Shown here piece by piece: positions 45,518 through 54,655 of a stretch of 64,000 bases of DNA. The stretch is from an uncultured Lacinutrix sp. (GTDB lineage: Bacteria; Bacteroidota; Bacteroidia; Flavobacteriales; Flavobacteriaceae), in NCBI RefSeq assembly GCF_947500605.1, contig NZ_CANMSJ010000008.1:62001-126000 (forward strand). Direction: 5' to 3'. How positions within the stretch are numbered: position 1 is the stretch's first letter; every line of letters begins with the position of its first letter. The position numbers and the translations under genes were made by a program. The notes under the pieces are model-generated. The model saw only the letters and a program-made list of their open reading frames with translations, ran no database searches and was not told the origin of the DNA.

Positions 45518-46186
45518 ATGAACATAGAAAACAACCTAAACAACATAAAACAAACACTTCCTGAACACGTAACATTAGTTGCCGTTTCTAAAACAAAACC
45601 GGTGAGTGATTTAATGGAAGCATACAATGCAGGGCAACGCATTTTTGGAGAAAACAAAATCCAAGAAATGGCAGACAAGTTCGAGCAAATGCCAAAAGAT
45701 ATCGAATGGCATATGATTGGACACGTACAAACTAATAAGGTAAAGTACATGGCTTCTTTTGTTAGCTTAATACATGGTGTCGAAAGTTTTAAATTATTGA
45801 AAGAAGTAAATAAACAAGCTTTAAAACACGACAGAGTTATAGACTGTTTACTTCAAATTAAAATAGCCGAAGAAGATTCTAAATTTGGAATGTCTGCAAA
45901 AGAAGCTTCAAATATTTTACAATCGGAAAATTTTTCAGCATTAAAAAATATTAAAGTAATTGGTGTTATGGGAATGGCAACTTTTACAGAAAACATACTT
46001 CAAATTGAAAAAGAATTCAGACTTTTAAAGTCTACTTTAGAAAATTTAAAAGTGACTGAAACTACAAACTGCCAACTACAAACTATTTCTATGGGAATGA
46101 GTGGAGATTACAAACTAGCAATAGATTGTGGAAGTACAATGGTTCGCGTAGGAAGTAGTATCTTTGGAAACAGAAATTACAACTAG
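45518..46186 (+). CDS. YggS/PROSC family pyridoxal phosphate homeostasis protein
   Basis: 222 residues, single TIM-barrel fold. PLP Lys about 25 in LVAVSKTKP. Other marks: FGENKIQEM, WHMIGHVQTNKVKYM, LLQIKIAEEDSKFGM, and the C-terminal MGMSGDYKLAIDCGSTMVRVGSSIFG. Maintains free PLP homeostasis; not itself a known enzyme. Its stop is 24 bases before the exonuclease frame. Confidence 0.95.
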   Translation: MNIENNLNNIKQTLPEHVTLVAVSKTKPVSDLMEAYNAGQRIFGENKIQEMADKFEQMPKDIEWHMIGHVQTNKVKYMASFVSLIHGVESFKLLKEVNKQALKHDRVIDCLLQIKIAEEDSKFGMSAKEASNILQSENFSALKNIKVIGVMGMATFTENILQIEKEFRLLKSTLENLKVTETTNCQLQTISMGMSGDYKLAIDCGSTMVRVGSSIFGNRNYN

Positions 46187-46210
46187 TAATATAATAAAAC
46201 AACATACAGT

Positions 46211-47590
46211 ATCTACGCAATAATAGACATAGAAACCACAGGTGGTAAGTATAACGAAGAAGGCATAACAGAGATTGCTATTTACAAATTTGATGGTCAC
46301 GAGATTGTAGACCAGTTTATTAGTTTAGTAAATCCGGAAAGAGAAATCCAACCATTTGTTGTAAACCTTACTGGTATTAACAGTAACATGTTAAAAAATG
46401 CACCTAAGTTTTACGAAATAGCAAAACGAGTTGTAGAAATTACTGAAGGCTGCGTAGTTGTGGCACATAATGCGCAATTTGACAACCGAATATTAACTAC
46501 AGAATTTAAGCGATTAGGTTTCGATTTCGATCGAGAAACGTTATGTACTGTAGAGCTAGCAAAAACACTTATTCCAGATTTACCATCTTACAGTTTAGGT
46601 AAATTAGTACGTTCTCTAGGTATACCGGTTACAGACAGGCATCGTGCTTCTGGAGATGCACTAGCTACAGTAAAACTCTTTAAATTATTATTGAGTAAAG
46701 ATGTTGAAAAAACCATTATTCAAACCTTTTTAAGAAAGCATCCTAAGCTACAACTAGAACCGAAACTAACAGATATTATTGCTCAAATGCCTTCGGAAAC
46801 AGGCGTGTATTACATACATAACAAAGAGGGCAATATTATTTATATTGGCAAGAGTAAGAATATTAAAAAACGAATAAATCAGCATTTTACTGGTACAGAT
46901 AGAAAGTCTAAAAAAATTCAAATTCAAGTAGCAACAGTAACTTACGATGCTACAGGAAGCGAACTTATAGCTTTATTAAAAGAGAGTCACGAAATAAAAC
47001 AAAACAAACCTATTTTTAACCGTGCAATGAGAAAGACAAAAATTTCTCATGCATTGTACAGTTCTACAGATAGTAATGGTTATATAAATTTAACGATTGC
47101 TAATGCAGACGGCCGCAAAAAGGTTATAACAACTTTTAATAATAAGCAAAGTGCTAAAGACTTTTTACATCGTGCAGTAGAAACATATTCTTTATGTTTA
47201 AAATTATGCGATTTAGAAAAAACGACCAATAGTTGTTTTAGATACGAATTAAAAGAATGTGAAGGTGCTTGTTTAAATGAAGAAAACACAGTACTTTACA
47301 ATAATCGTGTTAACGAGTTTATTGAAAAATACAGCTATAAAGATCAAAACATGATTATTATAGATAAAGGTAGAAAAGTAGATGAACGTAGTGCTATTTT
47401 AATTGAAAACGGCGCTTTTAAAGGCTATGGTTTTTACGACTTAAATCACCAAATAAACAATATTGACATTCTTAAATCTATTATCATTCCTATGAGTAAT
47501 AATAGATACACACAGCATATAATACAAAGTTATTTACGAAAAAATAAACGCCTTAAGGTTTTAAAATTTGAGCCTAATACAAAGGAATAA
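46211..47590 (+). CDS. Exonuclease (DEDDh) - GIY-YIG nuclease fusion, non-canonical start
   Basis: DNA repair-type fusion: an N-terminal DNA polymerase III epsilon-like proofreading exonuclease and a C-terminal GIY-YIG domain related to UvrC/Cho. Exo I IIDIETTGGKYNEE, Exo II VAHNAQFDNRI, Exo III HRASGDALATVKL; GIY-YIG ETGVYYIHNKEGNIIYIGKS. No ATG, GTG or TTG exists in frame between the TAA at 46187-46189 and the Met at 46388, which lies after Exo I. I therefore place the start at ATC 46211 (IYAIIDIETTGG, where homologues have M-Y-A-I-I-D), giving 459 residues. An ATC start is rare, so a base-call error or mutation of ATG is also possible. Confidence 0.85.
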   Translation: MYAIIDIETTGGKYNEEGITEIAIYKFDGHEIVDQFISLVNPEREIQPFVVNLTGINSNMLKNAPKFYEIAKRVVEITEGCVVVAHNAQFDNRILTTEFKRLGFDFDRETLCTVELAKTLIPDLPSYSLGKLVRSLGIPVTDRHRASGDALATVKLFKLLLSKDVEKTIIQTFLRKHPKLQLEPKLTDIIAQMPSETGVYYIHNKEGNIIYIGKSKNIKKRINQHFTGTDRKSKKIQIQVATVTYDATGSELIALLKESHEIKQNKPIFNRAMRKTKISHALYSSTDSNGYINLTIANADGRKKVITTFNNKQSAKDFLHRAVETYSLCLKLCDLEKTTNSCFRYELKECEGACLNEENTVLYNNRVNEFIEKYSYKDQNMIIIDKGRKVDERSAILIENGAFKGYGFYDLNHQINNIDILKSIIIPMSNNRYTQHIIQSYLRKNKRLKVLKFEPNTKE

Positions 47591-47611
47591 TCTTTTTAGT
47601 ATTTTTGAATT

Positions 47612-48472
47612 ATGAGTAAACCAATTAAAGCCAACTGGAGAAATAGACTTCATGAGATTATTTACGAAGCAGATACACCTGCCGGTAAATTATTTGATGT
47701 TGTGTTACTTATTTTTATTCTTGCAAGCATTGCTCTGGTAATGCTTGAGAGTGTTAGCTCTATTGACGCTAGATACCACAAAGCATTATACATTGGCGAA
47801 TGGCTAGTAACTATTCTTTTTTCTATTGAATATATTGCCAGAATTATTACCGTAAAAAAACCAAAAAAGTACATATTTAGTTTTTATGGAATTATAGATT
47901 TTTTATCTACTATCCCAATGTATCTGTCTTTTATATTAGCAGGAAGTCACGCTTTAGTGGCTTTAAGAGCATTACGTTTATTGCGCGTTTTTAGAATTTT
48001 AAAATTGGCGAGATACATGGGAGCATCGAACCAATTAGCTAGTGCTATTAAATCTAGTCGTGCAAAAATATCTGTGTTTCTATTTGCTGTAATTATTGCC
48101 TCAATTATTTTTGGTACGTTAATGTATTTAGTAGAAGGCGAAGAAAATGGTTTTACTAACATTCCTAAAAGTGTCTATTGGTGCATTGTAACATTAACAA
48201 CTGTAGGTTTTGGTGATATTACACCACAAACTCCTTTTGGTCAATTTCTTGCTACGCTTATTATGGTTTTAGGTTATGGCATTATTGCTGTACCAACAGG
48301 AATTGTTTCTGCCGAGTATAGCAAATCACTTACTAAAAAAGACGAAGAAAATAATGGTGAGCCTGATAAAGTTCAGCTTAACTCTCAATCTTGCCAGAAT
48401 TGCTTAACAACAAGACATAAAGATGGTGCCGAGTATTGTTATAATTGCGGCCACAACTTACATATAGAATAA
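47612..48472 (+). CDS. Voltage-gated potassium channel-like ion transporter with zinc ribbon tail
   Basis: 286 residues, six membrane helices. Voltage-sensor helix S4 RALRLLRVFRILKLARY (119-135) with Arg every third residue, pore filter TTVGFGD (196-202). The C-terminal tail contains a CxxC...CxxC zinc ribbon: C261-x2-C264 and C276-x2-C279, which is unusual for a channel. K+ selectivity from TVGFG is established for the family; the ribbon's role is unknown. Twenty-one bases after the exonuclease gene. Confidence 0.92.
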   Translation: MSKPIKANWRNRLHEIIYEADTPAGKLFDVVLLIFILASIALVMLESVSSIDARYHKALYIGEWLVTILFSIEYIARIITVKKPKKYIFSFYGIIDFLSTIPMYLSFILAGSHALVALRALRLLRVFRILKLARYMGASNQLASAIKSSRAKISVFLFAVIIASIIFGTLMYLVEGEENGFTNIPKSVYWCIVTLTTVGFGDITPQTPFGQFLATLIMVLGYGIIAVPTGIVSAEYSKSLTKKDEENNGEPDKVQLNSQSCQNCLTTRHKDGAEYCYNCGHNLHIE

Positions 48473-48481
48473 ACCCACTCA

Positions 48482-49396
48482 TTGAACTCTAAAAACAAAT
48501 ACCTTATCTCTATTGTTGGACCTACAGCAATAGGAAAAACAAGTTTGAGTATTAAACTTGCCCAGCATTATAATACCGAAATACTATCTGCAGATTCTAG
48601 ACAGTTTTTTAAAGAGATGCAAATTGGTACTGCTGCTCCAACGCTTGAAGAACTATCTCAAGCTAAGCATCATTTTATTCATAACAAATCTATTGAAGAA
48701 GAGTATAATGTTGGTGCTTTTGAAAAAGAAGCTATTGCAACTTTAGATATTTTATTTAAATCTCATGATTATGTAATTATGGTTGGTGGTTCTGGCCTTT
48801 ATGTAGATGCTGTTACAAAAGGATTAGATTATTTTCCTGAGGTGGATAAAAGCATCAGAGAACGGCTAAATTTGGAATTGGTTGAAAACGGCCTGGAGGC
48901 GCTTCAGCTTCAGCTAAAAAAATTAGATATTGAAGCTTACAATACCATCGCGATAGACAATCCTAAGCGTGTTATAAGAGCCTTAGAGATTTGTATTGGA
49001 AGTGAAAAACCATATTCTTCGTTTTTAAATAAAGACAAAAACAAGCGTAATTTTAAAACCATAACTATTGGTTTAACTGCCGAAAGAGAAACCATATACA
49101 ATCGTATTAATAAACGTGTTGATATTATGATGGCCGAAGGACAGCTTGAAGAAGCAAAATCTCTTATAGACAAGCAACATCTTAACGCTTTAAATACTGT
49201 TGGTTACAAAGAGCTCTTTAATTATTTTAAAGACGAATGGACGCTTGATTTTGCTATTGCAGAAATGAAAAAAAACTCGCGACGTTTTGCTAAACGCCAA
49301 TTAACTTGGTTTAAACGTAATGAAAACACGTTGTGGTTTGATTATGAAACAAGTGTTAATGAAATACTTACTACCATAGAAAGTAAATTTAAATAA
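48482..49396 (+). CDS. miaA: tRNA dimethylallyltransferase
   Basis: Adds the isopentenyl group to A37 of tRNAs reading UNN codons. 304 residues. P-loop VGPTAIGKTSL (12-22), DSRQFFKEMQIGTA, HHFIHNKSIEEEYNVGAFEKE, MVGGSGLYVDAV, RRFAKRQLTWFKRN (the C-terminal tRNA-binding motif). A TTG at 48482 (NSKNKYLISIVGPT) is the only start near the P-loop. Ten bases after the channel gene. Confidence 0.95.
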   Translation: MNSKNKYLISIVGPTAIGKTSLSIKLAQHYNTEILSADSRQFFKEMQIGTAAPTLEELSQAKHHFIHNKSIEEEYNVGAFEKEAIATLDILFKSHDYVIMVGGSGLYVDAVTKGLDYFPEVDKSIRERLNLELVENGLEALQLQLKKLDIEAYNTIAIDNPKRVIRALEICIGSEKPYSSFLNKDKNKRNFKTITIGLTAERETIYNRINKRVDIMMAEGQLEEAKSLIDKQHLNALNTVGYKELFNYFKDEWTLDFAIAEMKKNSRRFAKRQLTWFKRNENTLWFDYETSVNEILTTIESKFK

Positions 49397-49445
49397 GCTC
49401 TAGTTTAGAGAAACTAATATTATATTAGTGCTTATTACACTTTTT

Positions 49446-50693
49446 ATGAAAGATAAAACTATTCAATTCTTTAGATTAATTTATAGATTAAAAGATAAAA
49501 TCGCCTTCTATCCTTCTTTAATAGGGTTTTTAGGCTGTTTAGTTGCTTACCTAATGTTTTATCTAGAAAAGTTAGGCGTATCTAAACACTTACTAGAATT
49601 TATTCCGGAATTAGCCATTAATAACACCGATACTGCAAGAGCATTACTTACTACTTTTATAGCTGGATTAATTTCTATAATGGTTTTTAGTTTTTCTATG
49701 GTTATGATATTATTAAGTCAAGCTTCTAGTAATTTTTCTCCAAGATTATTACCTGGATTAATTTCTAATACAAGACACCAAATAGTGTTAGGCTTATATT
49801 TAGCAACTATTATTTACTGTATTTTTATTTTGGTATCTATAGAACCTAACAGTAACAAATACCAGTTACCGGCATTTTCTATATTATTTGCTATACTTTT
49901 TATGCTTAATTGCTTGGCTGCATTTATTTACTTTATTCATTCTATTTCTCAAGAAATACAGATTAGTAATATTATGGAGAAAATATTTAATACTTCTAAA
50001 AAGAGACTTGAGGTATTAATTGAAAACGATGATACAAGAACGTTTGATGATACAAGTAATTGGAAAGTTTATACCTCTAATGTATGTGGTTATTTACAAA
50101 ACGTATCTATTAAAGATATCGCTGAAATTGCAGATAAAGTAAATGCTAAAATTGAAATAACACCTGTAAAAGGTAGTTTTATACTAGTTAAAGATGATTT
50201 ATTTAAAGCAAGTGAAGCATTAAACGAAGAACAAGTAGATGGTATTTTAAGGCATTTTGAGTTTACAAAAAGCGAAATGATTGAAGACAATTACGTACTA
50301 GCTTTTAAACAACTAACCGAAATTGCATTAAAAGCAATGTCTCCGGGTGTTAACGATCCTGGAACAGCAATTAATGCTATTGATTATTTAACTCAGCTAT
50401 TTGTAATTAGAGCTAAAAAGAAAGATGTTACCTACTGCCTTGTTAATAATGAAATAAAGGTTTCTATGTCTACTGTAAATTTTAAATTGTTACTATTTCA
50501 AGTTATGGCAGCTTTAAGAACCTATTGTAAACATGATATTATTCTTGTTCAAAAGCTTTTAGCCATGCTATATAATGTAAAGAAAAATTGTAAAAACAAT
50601 ACTTACACTGAAGCTTTAAGTCAAGAAATTGAAGAATTAAAAAAAGATGCAAAAAGCACTATTAAAAATGATAGAGACTTATCTTTTTTATAA
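49446..50693 (+). CDS. DUF2254 family membrane protein
   Basis: 415 residues from ATG 49446 (MKDKTIQFF); a GTG at 49428 would add six residues. The N-terminal 160 residues contain four hydrophobic helices (FYPSLIGFLGCLVAYLM, LLTTFIAGLISIMVFSFSMV, QIVLGLYLATIIYCIFILVS, LPAFSILFAILFMLNCLAAF), and the rest is a cytoplasmic domain with the DUF2254 motif ALKAMSPGVNDPGTAINAID. Unknown role; possibly in transport or envelope function. Followed by a terminator. Confidence 0.88.
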   Translation: MKDKTIQFFRLIYRLKDKIAFYPSLIGFLGCLVAYLMFYLEKLGVSKHLLEFIPELAINNTDTARALLTTFIAGLISIMVFSFSMVMILLSQASSNFSPRLLPGLISNTRHQIVLGLYLATIIYCIFILVSIEPNSNKYQLPAFSILFAILFMLNCLAAFIYFIHSISQEIQISNIMEKIFNTSKKRLEVLIENDDTRTFDDTSNWKVYTSNVCGYLQNVSIKDIAEIADKVNAKIEITPVKGSFILVKDDLFKASEALNEEQVDGILRHFEFTKSEMIEDNYVLAFKQLTEIALKAMSPGVNDPGTAINAIDYLTQLFVIRAKKKDVTYCLVNNEIKVSMSTVNFKLLLFQVMAALRTYCKHDIILVQKLLAMLYNVKKNCKNNTYTEALSQEIEELKKDAKSTIKNDRDLSFL

Positions 50694-50701
50694 ATAAAAC
50701 T

Positions 50702-50737
50702 AAAAAAGCTACTGCAAATGCAGTAGCTTTTTTTTAT
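50702..50737. terminator. Bidirectional terminator
   Basis: AAAAAAGCTACTGCA / TGCAGTAGCTTTTTT stem with a 3-4 nt loop. Between DUF2254 (+) and the response regulator gene (-). Confidence 0.87.
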
Positions 50738-50755
50738 ATTATATAGTCTTATATA

Positions 50756-51463
50756 TTATTCTGGGTTTACAACTAATCTAAAGCCTTCACCATGAATATT
50801 TAGTATTTCTACTTTATCGTCTACTTTTAAATACTTACGTAATTTTGCTATGTAAACATCCATACTTCTTGAAGTAAAGTAATTATCGTCTCTCCATATT
50901 TTTGTTAATGCTAATTCTCTTGGCATTAAATCGTTTTCATGTAAAGCTAATAAACGTAATAACTCGTTTTCTTTAGGCGATAACTTGGTAGCTTCTCCTC
51001 CTTTGTAAGTAAGGAATCTTAATTTAGAGTTTAAATCGAAATTACCTATTTTAAATTCAAACTGCTTACTATCTGCAACCGTATCTGTTGCCTTTCTAGT
51101 CATGATTGCTTTAATTTTCATTAAAAGCACTTCACTATCAAAAGGTTTATTAAGGTAATCGTCTGCACCTACTTTATATCCTTTAAGTACATCTTCTTTC
51201 ATTGCTTTAGCAGTAAGAAAGATAATTGGCACTTCGGCATTTTTCTCTCTAATCTCTTTCGCTAAAGTGAAACCGTCTTTATAAGGCATCATAACATCTA
51301 AGATACAAAGATCATAATCGTCTTTTTTAAACTTTTCGAAGCCTTCCATACCATTTTTAGCATGAACAACTTCGTAGTCATTCATCATTAAATAATCTTT
51401 TAAAACTGTTCCAAAGTTTGGATCGTCTTCTACTAATAATATTTTCTTTTCTTGTTCGTCCAT
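50756..51463 (-). CDS. OmpR-family response regulator (RprY-like)
   Basis: 235 residues. Receiver: acid residues VEDD (11-14), phosphorylated Asp about 56 in CILDVMMPYKDG, Thr in IIFLTAKA, and Lys in DYLNKPFDSE. C-terminal winged helix: SPKENELLRLLALHENDL, TSRSMDVYIAKLRKYLK, VEILNIHGEGFRLVV. Four bases after the kinase stop, so one operon. It resembles RprY of Bacteroides, the partner of RprX. Confidence 0.93.
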   Translation of the reverse strand: MDEQEKKILLVEDDPNFGTVLKDYLMMNDYEVVHAKNGMEGFEKFKKDDYDLCILDVMMPYKDGFTLAKEIREKNAEVPIIFLTAKAMKEDVLKGYKVGADDYLNKPFDSEVLLMKIKAIMTRKATDTVADSKQFEFKIGNFDLNSKLRFLTYKGGEATKLSPKENELLRLLALHENDLMPRELALTKIWRDDNYFTSRSMDVYIAKLRKYLKVDDKVEILNIHGEGFRLVVNPE

Positions 51464-51467
51464 AATG

Positions 51468-53030
51468 TTATGATATTAACGGAAGTTTTATCGTGAAAGC
51501 ACTTCCTTTTCCTTTTTCACTTGTTACTGATATATGACCACTATGGTCTTCTACTATTCTTTTTACATAAGATAAGCCTAAACCATGGCCTTTTACGTTA
51601 TGTATATTTCCTGTATGTTCTCTATAAAATTTTTCAAAAACACGCTTTACAGCAGCTTTACTCATTCCGCTACCTTCGTCTTTTATACTTACTAGTATGT
51701 TATTTCCAACATTTACTGTTTCTACAGTAATTTTTGGAGCATCTGGCGAGTATTTAATTGCATTGTCTAATATGTTAACTAAAACATTAATAAAATGCGT
51801 CTCGTTAGCTAATACAGAAGATTTACTTGCCTTAAGTTCTGTTTCTATATGTCCTTGTCTATCTTCTACTATTAACTCTACATGAGATATAGCGTCTTCT
51901 ATTAAGTCGTGTAAACTAGTACCTTCCTTACTAATGTTTAATTCGTTTTTTTCTAGTTTAGATATTCTAAGTACATTTTCTACTTGTGCATGCATACGTT
52001 TGTTTTCTTCTCGTATCATACCTAAGTAACGCTTTACCTTTTCTTTATCGTTTATTATTTTAGGATTTTTAATAGAATCTAAAGCCAAGTTTATTGTTGC
52101 AATTGGCGTTTTAAATTCGTGCGTCATGTTATTAATAAAATCTGTTTTTATTTCTGCTATTTGTCGTTGTCTCATTATTTGTGTTAACGCTGTAACAAAA
52201 GCAATAAGTATAATAGACGTAAATAAAATAGATAAGCCCAGCATACCTATTACAGAGGACCATATAAATTTATTACTGTCTGGAAAATTAACTAATAAAC
52301 GATAGTTGTAATTACCATTATCTTCTGAAAAAATAGGAACCTGCATTGTTGCTTGGTCTTCCAATTCAAAATCTTCTGTCTGTATTTTTGTTGCCAAATC
52401 GTTACTATAAATAGCAAACTCATAATCAATATTAATATCATACTGATGTAGTTTCAGCTCTAGCTGTCTGTTTAATTTTTCTTTTGTTATACGCTGATGT
52501 ATTGGTGTTCTGTAGGCGAAATCTCGGTAATAATCATCGATTAATATTTTTTCAGTTTTACCATAATTAGCAAAAACTTCATTATTAGTAACCTTACCGT
52601 CTATTTCGTTTGTTTTAAAAACCTTCGTTTGCTTTTCACTAATAATTTTTTTAATACTAATAGTATCTAAACCAATGTCAAAGAGCGCAGGAGATAATTT
52701 GTAATTTTCTTCTAGTATTCCATAACTATAAACAAACGTTTCGTTTATAGCGTCGTTTTCTTGTTTAACATAAAGATTACGTATTGCTGTTGTATCTTTA
52801 ATAACATCAACATCCTTAATAATTAATGGCCTTAATTTATTAACGTGATCTCTAAATTCTTCATTTTCGATGTTTTTAGCAACCCTACTTAAGGCTTGTT
52901 TAACATTAAAATTAAAGTTTTCTTCCTTATTGCTAATAGAATTGGAAATGTAGTAGCTCTGCACAAATATAATACCTATCAAAGACAGGCTCATTAGGAT
53001 AACTAGTACAAAAAACACTTTTTTACTCAT
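51468..53030 (-). CDS. Sensor histidine kinase (RprX-like)
   Basis: 520 residues. Two TM helices (about 5-27 and 258-281) enclosing a periplasmic sensor of about 230 residues with no known fold. Histidine phosphoacceptor in NNMTHEFKTPIATI (His about 304), then HATPase with N box NILDNAIKYSP, G1 SIKDEGSGM, and G2 GHGLGLSYVKRI. Complete. Partner of the response regulator immediately downstream, and downstream of coaE with a 78-base gap. Confidence 0.93.
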   Translation of the reverse strand: MSKKVFFVLVILMSLSLIGIIFVQSYYISNSISNKEENFNFNVKQALSRVAKNIENEEFRDHVNKLRPLIIKDVDVIKDTTAIRNLYVKQENDAINETFVYSYGILEENYKLSPALFDIGLDTISIKKIISEKQTKVFKTNEIDGKVTNNEVFANYGKTEKILIDDYYRDFAYRTPIHQRITKEKLNRQLELKLHQYDINIDYEFAIYSNDLATKIQTEDFELEDQATMQVPIFSEDNGNYNYRLLVNFPDSNKFIWSSVIGMLGLSILFTSIILIAFVTALTQIMRQRQIAEIKTDFINNMTHEFKTPIATINLALDSIKNPKIINDKEKVKRYLGMIREENKRMHAQVENVLRISKLEKNELNISKEGTSLHDLIEDAISHVELIVEDRQGHIETELKASKSSVLANETHFINVLVNILDNAIKYSPDAPKITVETVNVGNNILVSIKDEGSGMSKAAVKRVFEKFYREHTGNIHNVKGHGLGLSYVKRIVEDHSGHISVTSEKGKGSAFTIKLPLIS

Positions 53031-53108
53031 CCATTCAAAATTAATATTTTAACATTTAGTAAGCCTTGCTTTTAACCTTACATTAACAAAAATGTTAAAA
53101 TCTTAATC

Positions 53109-53696
53109 TTATTTACTTTTTTTTAAGAGTTTGTTATGTGTTTTCAGAACCTCAGCTTTTGTGTTATCGAGGTTAGTATTTATTATTACAAAGTCCGATA
53201 GGCGAACTTTTTCATCATCTTGCCATTGGTTAGCAATAATTGCTTTCACCTTTTCAATACTCGCATTATCACGTTTTAGTACGCGATCTATTCGAGTTTT
53301 CTCGGGTGCAGTAACTGTAATAATATAATCGTAGTTTTTATAGCTTCCGTTTTCAAAAAGAATAGCAGCTTCTTTTATAACGTACGGTGCGTTTTGTTTA
53401 TTTTTCCATTTAATAAAATGCTTACCTACTTTTGGGTGTACAATAGCATTCATTTTCTCCAGTAAACCTTTGTCATTAAAAATAGCTTTTGCTAGATACG
53501 GTCTATTTAACTCATTGTCTTTATATGCAACTTCTCCAATAAGAGCTATTAGTTTTCTCTTAAGAACTTTAGAGGTATTCATTAGTTTTTTAGCCTCATC
53601 ATCGGCTATGTATATTGGTATTCCTAAAGCTTCAAAAGCTTTGGCAACTGTAGTTTTACCACTACCTATTCCACCTGTAAGTCCTACTGTTATCAT
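53109..53696 (-). CDS. coaE: Dephospho-CoA kinase
   Basis: Final step of coenzyme A synthesis: phosphorylates dephospho-CoA. 195 residues. P-loop GLTGGIGSGKTTVA (5-18), IYIADDEAK, and DRVLKRD in the lid. Its start overlaps the last four bases of the YbbR gene (ATGA), so they are translationally coupled. Confidence 0.95.
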   Translation of the reverse strand: MITVGLTGGIGSGKTTVAKAFEALGIPIYIADDEAKKLMNTSKVLKRKLIALIGEVAYKDNELNRPYLAKAIFNDKGLLEKMNAIVHPKVGKHFIKWKNKQNAPYVIKEAAILFENGSYKNYDYIITVTAPEKTRIDRVLKRDNASIEKVKAIIANQWQDDEKVRLSDFVIINTNLDNTKAEVLKTHNKLLKKSK

Positions 53697-54655
53697 TCTG
53701 AAATTATATACTCTATTTTCTGCTCGTGTAAACGCGATGTTTTAATTGTTGTTGGCGCTTTTACTAATTTAGGTGTTAAGTACGAATACTTATTGTTGTG
53801 TTCGTTAAAATCGCAAACCACTTCAAAATCATTTACATCAATAGTATTGTAATTTTCTAAACTTGTGTAATATGATAAGTTTATAGTTTTTGGAAAATAA
53901 TTAACCTTAACGTTTTTTGGAACATTAATTATATTTACTGGTAAACTAAGAGTACCTTCTGTAAATTTTTCGACTTTAACATTAACAGTAACAGCTTTAG
54001 TTTTTACTTTAATTTGAGAATTTTTAGTCTCTGATATTAAGGACAACTGTGTACTAAAAGGTTTATAAACCTCTTTTCTGCTTAGCACTTCTGTTTCTAT
54101 TTTATCAATTTTTAAAAGTAAAGATTCTGGGCCAATTATTTTTACAGAATCTGGTACTGTAACTATAGTATTTAAAACATTATAACCTAGACTATAACTA
54201 ATATTAAAATTAGGTTTAACAGGCACCATTTTTACAGCATTGATATCTACTTTAAAAAAAAGTGTATCTGGATTAATTGTTTTTACAACAACGTCTTTAT
54301 TAAACTGATTATTAATTCCGGCAAAACCTCTAGATAAAGACCAAACATATAAAGAATCTGCTTTTTTTACTTCATTATTAAAATCGATTCCTACCGATGG
54401 TGTTTTTAGATAATATCTCATCCATTCAAAACCATCTGCAGTCATTGTTAACTTTAATGTATTAGTAGAATCATTAAGCACTATCATTTCGTCTGGAATA
54501 TTCTTTAACACTACCTTAAAGTCAACTGTATTTGTATAACTAGCAGAAAGTCTAGCAAGCACTAAAATAAAAAATGCAAGTAAAAAAAAGATAAGAAACA
54601 CATTAAGCCTCCTACTCTTTACAACGTTTTTTAATTTACTTATTACTACAGACAT
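53693..54655 (-). CDS. YbbR-like domain membrane protein
   Basis: 320 residues. One N-terminal membrane helix (LNVFLIFFLLAFFILVLARL), followed by beta-rich YbbR-type repeats: VDFKVVLKNIPDEMIVL, VKIIGPESLLLKIDKIET, and EGTLSLPVNIINVPKNVKVNYFP (as short segments). In Gram-positives YbbR/CdaR regulates c-di-AMP cyclase CdaA; in Bacteroidota it is often next to coaE and its role is unknown. One-base overlap with the glycosyltransferase upstream and four with coaE, a tight operon. Confidence 0.85.
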   Translation of the reverse strand: MSVVISKLKNVVKSRRLNVFLIFFLLAFFILVLARLSASYTNTVDFKVVLKNIPDEMIVLNDSTNTLKLTMTADGFEWMRYYLKTPSVGIDFNNEVKKADSLYVWSLSRGFAGINNQFNKDVVVKTINPDTLFFKVDINAVKMVPVKPNFNISYSLGYNVLNTIVTVPDSVKIIGPESLLLKIDKIETEVLSRKEVYKPFSTQLSLISETKNSQIKVKTKAVTVNVKVEKFTEGTLSLPVNIINVPKNVKVNYFPKTINLSYYTSLENYNTIDVNDFEVVCDFNEHNNKYSYLTPKLVKAPTTIKTSRLHEQKIEYIISE

